Position numbers and translations under genes: made by a program
Notes under the pieces: model-generated
The model's database searches: none
The model's input: the letters and a program-made list of their open reading frames with translations, nothing else
What the model was told of the DNA's origin: nothing
DNA from: Candidatus Latescibacteria bacterium 4484_107
GTDB lineage: Bacteria; Latescibacterota; 4484-107
Assembly: GCA_002059205.1 (NCBI GenBank)
Contig: MVCQ01000152.1
Coordinates: forward strand, 1 to 5,018
DNA length: 5,018 nt
Reading direction: 5' to 3'
Part shown: positions 4,709 through 5,018 of the stretch, piece after piece
How positions within the stretch are numbered: position 1 is the first letter of the stretch
How the letters are laid out: the number at the start of each line of letters is the position of its first letter

Positions 4709-5018
4709 ATGGAAATACGCGTAGGACAGGGCTACGATGTGCACCGGCTGGTGGAAGGACGAAAGCTGATCCTTGGAGGGGTTCAGATTCCGTTTGAGAA
4801 AGGCTTGTTGGGGCATTCGGATGCGGATGTGCTGTGTCACGCCATTACCGATGCGATATTGGGTGCGCTGGCGCTGGGGGATATCGGCGGGCATTTTCCG
4901 GATTTCGATCCGGCGTATGAAGGGATGTCGAGTATCGAGCTTTTACGGCGGGTGGTGGAACGGGTGATCCCGGGAAACGCGCGGATCGTCAATGTGGATG
5001 CGACGGTGGTGGCGCAAC
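4709..5018 (+). CDS. ispF: 2-C-methyl-D-erythritol 2,4-cyclodiphosphate synthase, 5' part
   Basis: The frame runs open from ATG 4709 off the right edge, giving 103 visible residues of a family usually about 155-160 long. IspF converts 4-diphosphocytidyl-2-C-methyl-D-erythritol 2-phosphate into the 2,4-cyclodiphosphate with release of CMP, the fifth step of the MEP isoprenoid pathway; it is a cytosolic homotrimer with a Zn2+ in each active site. The metal ligands are visible: Asp10 and His12 in GYDVHR, and His44 in the GHSDADVLCHAITDA stretch. These correspond to Asp8, His10 and His42 of the E. coli enzyme. The substrate-loop residues His36 and Asp40 are also present. LGDIGGHFPD has Gly61 where Lys, Thr or Arg is more usual. 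The C-terminal part with the TTTEKLGF-like motif lies outside the window. The start is backed by AAAGGAAG 5 nt upstream. A neighbouring ispD cannot be seen. Confidence 0.96.
   Translation, partial: MEIRVGQGYDVHRLVEGRKLILGGVQIPFEKGLLGHSDADVLCHAITDAILGALALGDIGGHFPDFDPAYEGMSSIELLRRVVERVIPGNARIVNVDATVVAQ

Noticed and set aside
4471..4797. 108-codon plus-strand frame over the recO-ispF spacer
   Set aside because: It overlaps recO and ispF in other frames and its unique part is the repeat array and hairpin.

Overview
The window carries six protein genes, all on the + strand and all separated or overlapped in a compact bacterial way. In order they are: the 3' part of a DUF362 protein gene, a small FtsB/DivIC-type septum protein gene, a DUF502 membrane protein gene, mgtE (Mg2+ channel/transporter), recO (recombination mediator) and the 5' part of ispF (MEP isoprenoid pathway). 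There are no rRNA or tRNA genes, no CRISPR array, no transposase and no phage gene. The coding DNA is moderately GC-rich by eye. The MEP pathway, RecO, MgtE and an FtsB/DivIC protein point to a bacterium. The gene order together with the repeat-filled spacers makes me think of an uncultivated candidate-phylum lineage (PVC/FCB/Omnitrophota-like), but that placement is a low-confidence guess.

Layout. 1-736 is the DUF362 gene, cut by the left edge. 737-820 is a spacer with a 7-bp-period repeat. 821-1165 is the septum protein gene. 1166-1302 is a spacer with a 9-bp-period repeat, a stem-loop and an inverted copy of the 7-bp-period family. 1303-2004 is the DUF502 gene, which overlaps mgtE (2001-3383) by 4 bp (GTGA), so these two are probably translationally coupled. 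3384-3707 is a 324-bp non-coding gap almost wholly occupied by a 301-bp block bounded by inverted CGCAAAGG-type repeats. 3708-4478 is recO. 4479-4708 is a spacer with another 9-bp tandem array and a 75-nt near-perfect stem-loop. 4709 to the end is ispF, cut by the right edge at about two thirds of its usual length.

The genes are housekeeping functions (division, Mg2+ uptake, DNA repair, isoprenoids) and do not form one pathway. Only DUF502-mgtE looks tightly coupled. The unusual part is the spacers: every non-overlapping gap holds short-period (7-10 bp) degenerate repeats, at least four distinct families, repeatedly placed as inverted pairs or hairpins. These repeats generate spurious open frames, extend the recO frame upstream of its true start, and supply the stop codon of the septum gene. 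I see no new protein-based system here; the repeats are the part that merits follow-up.
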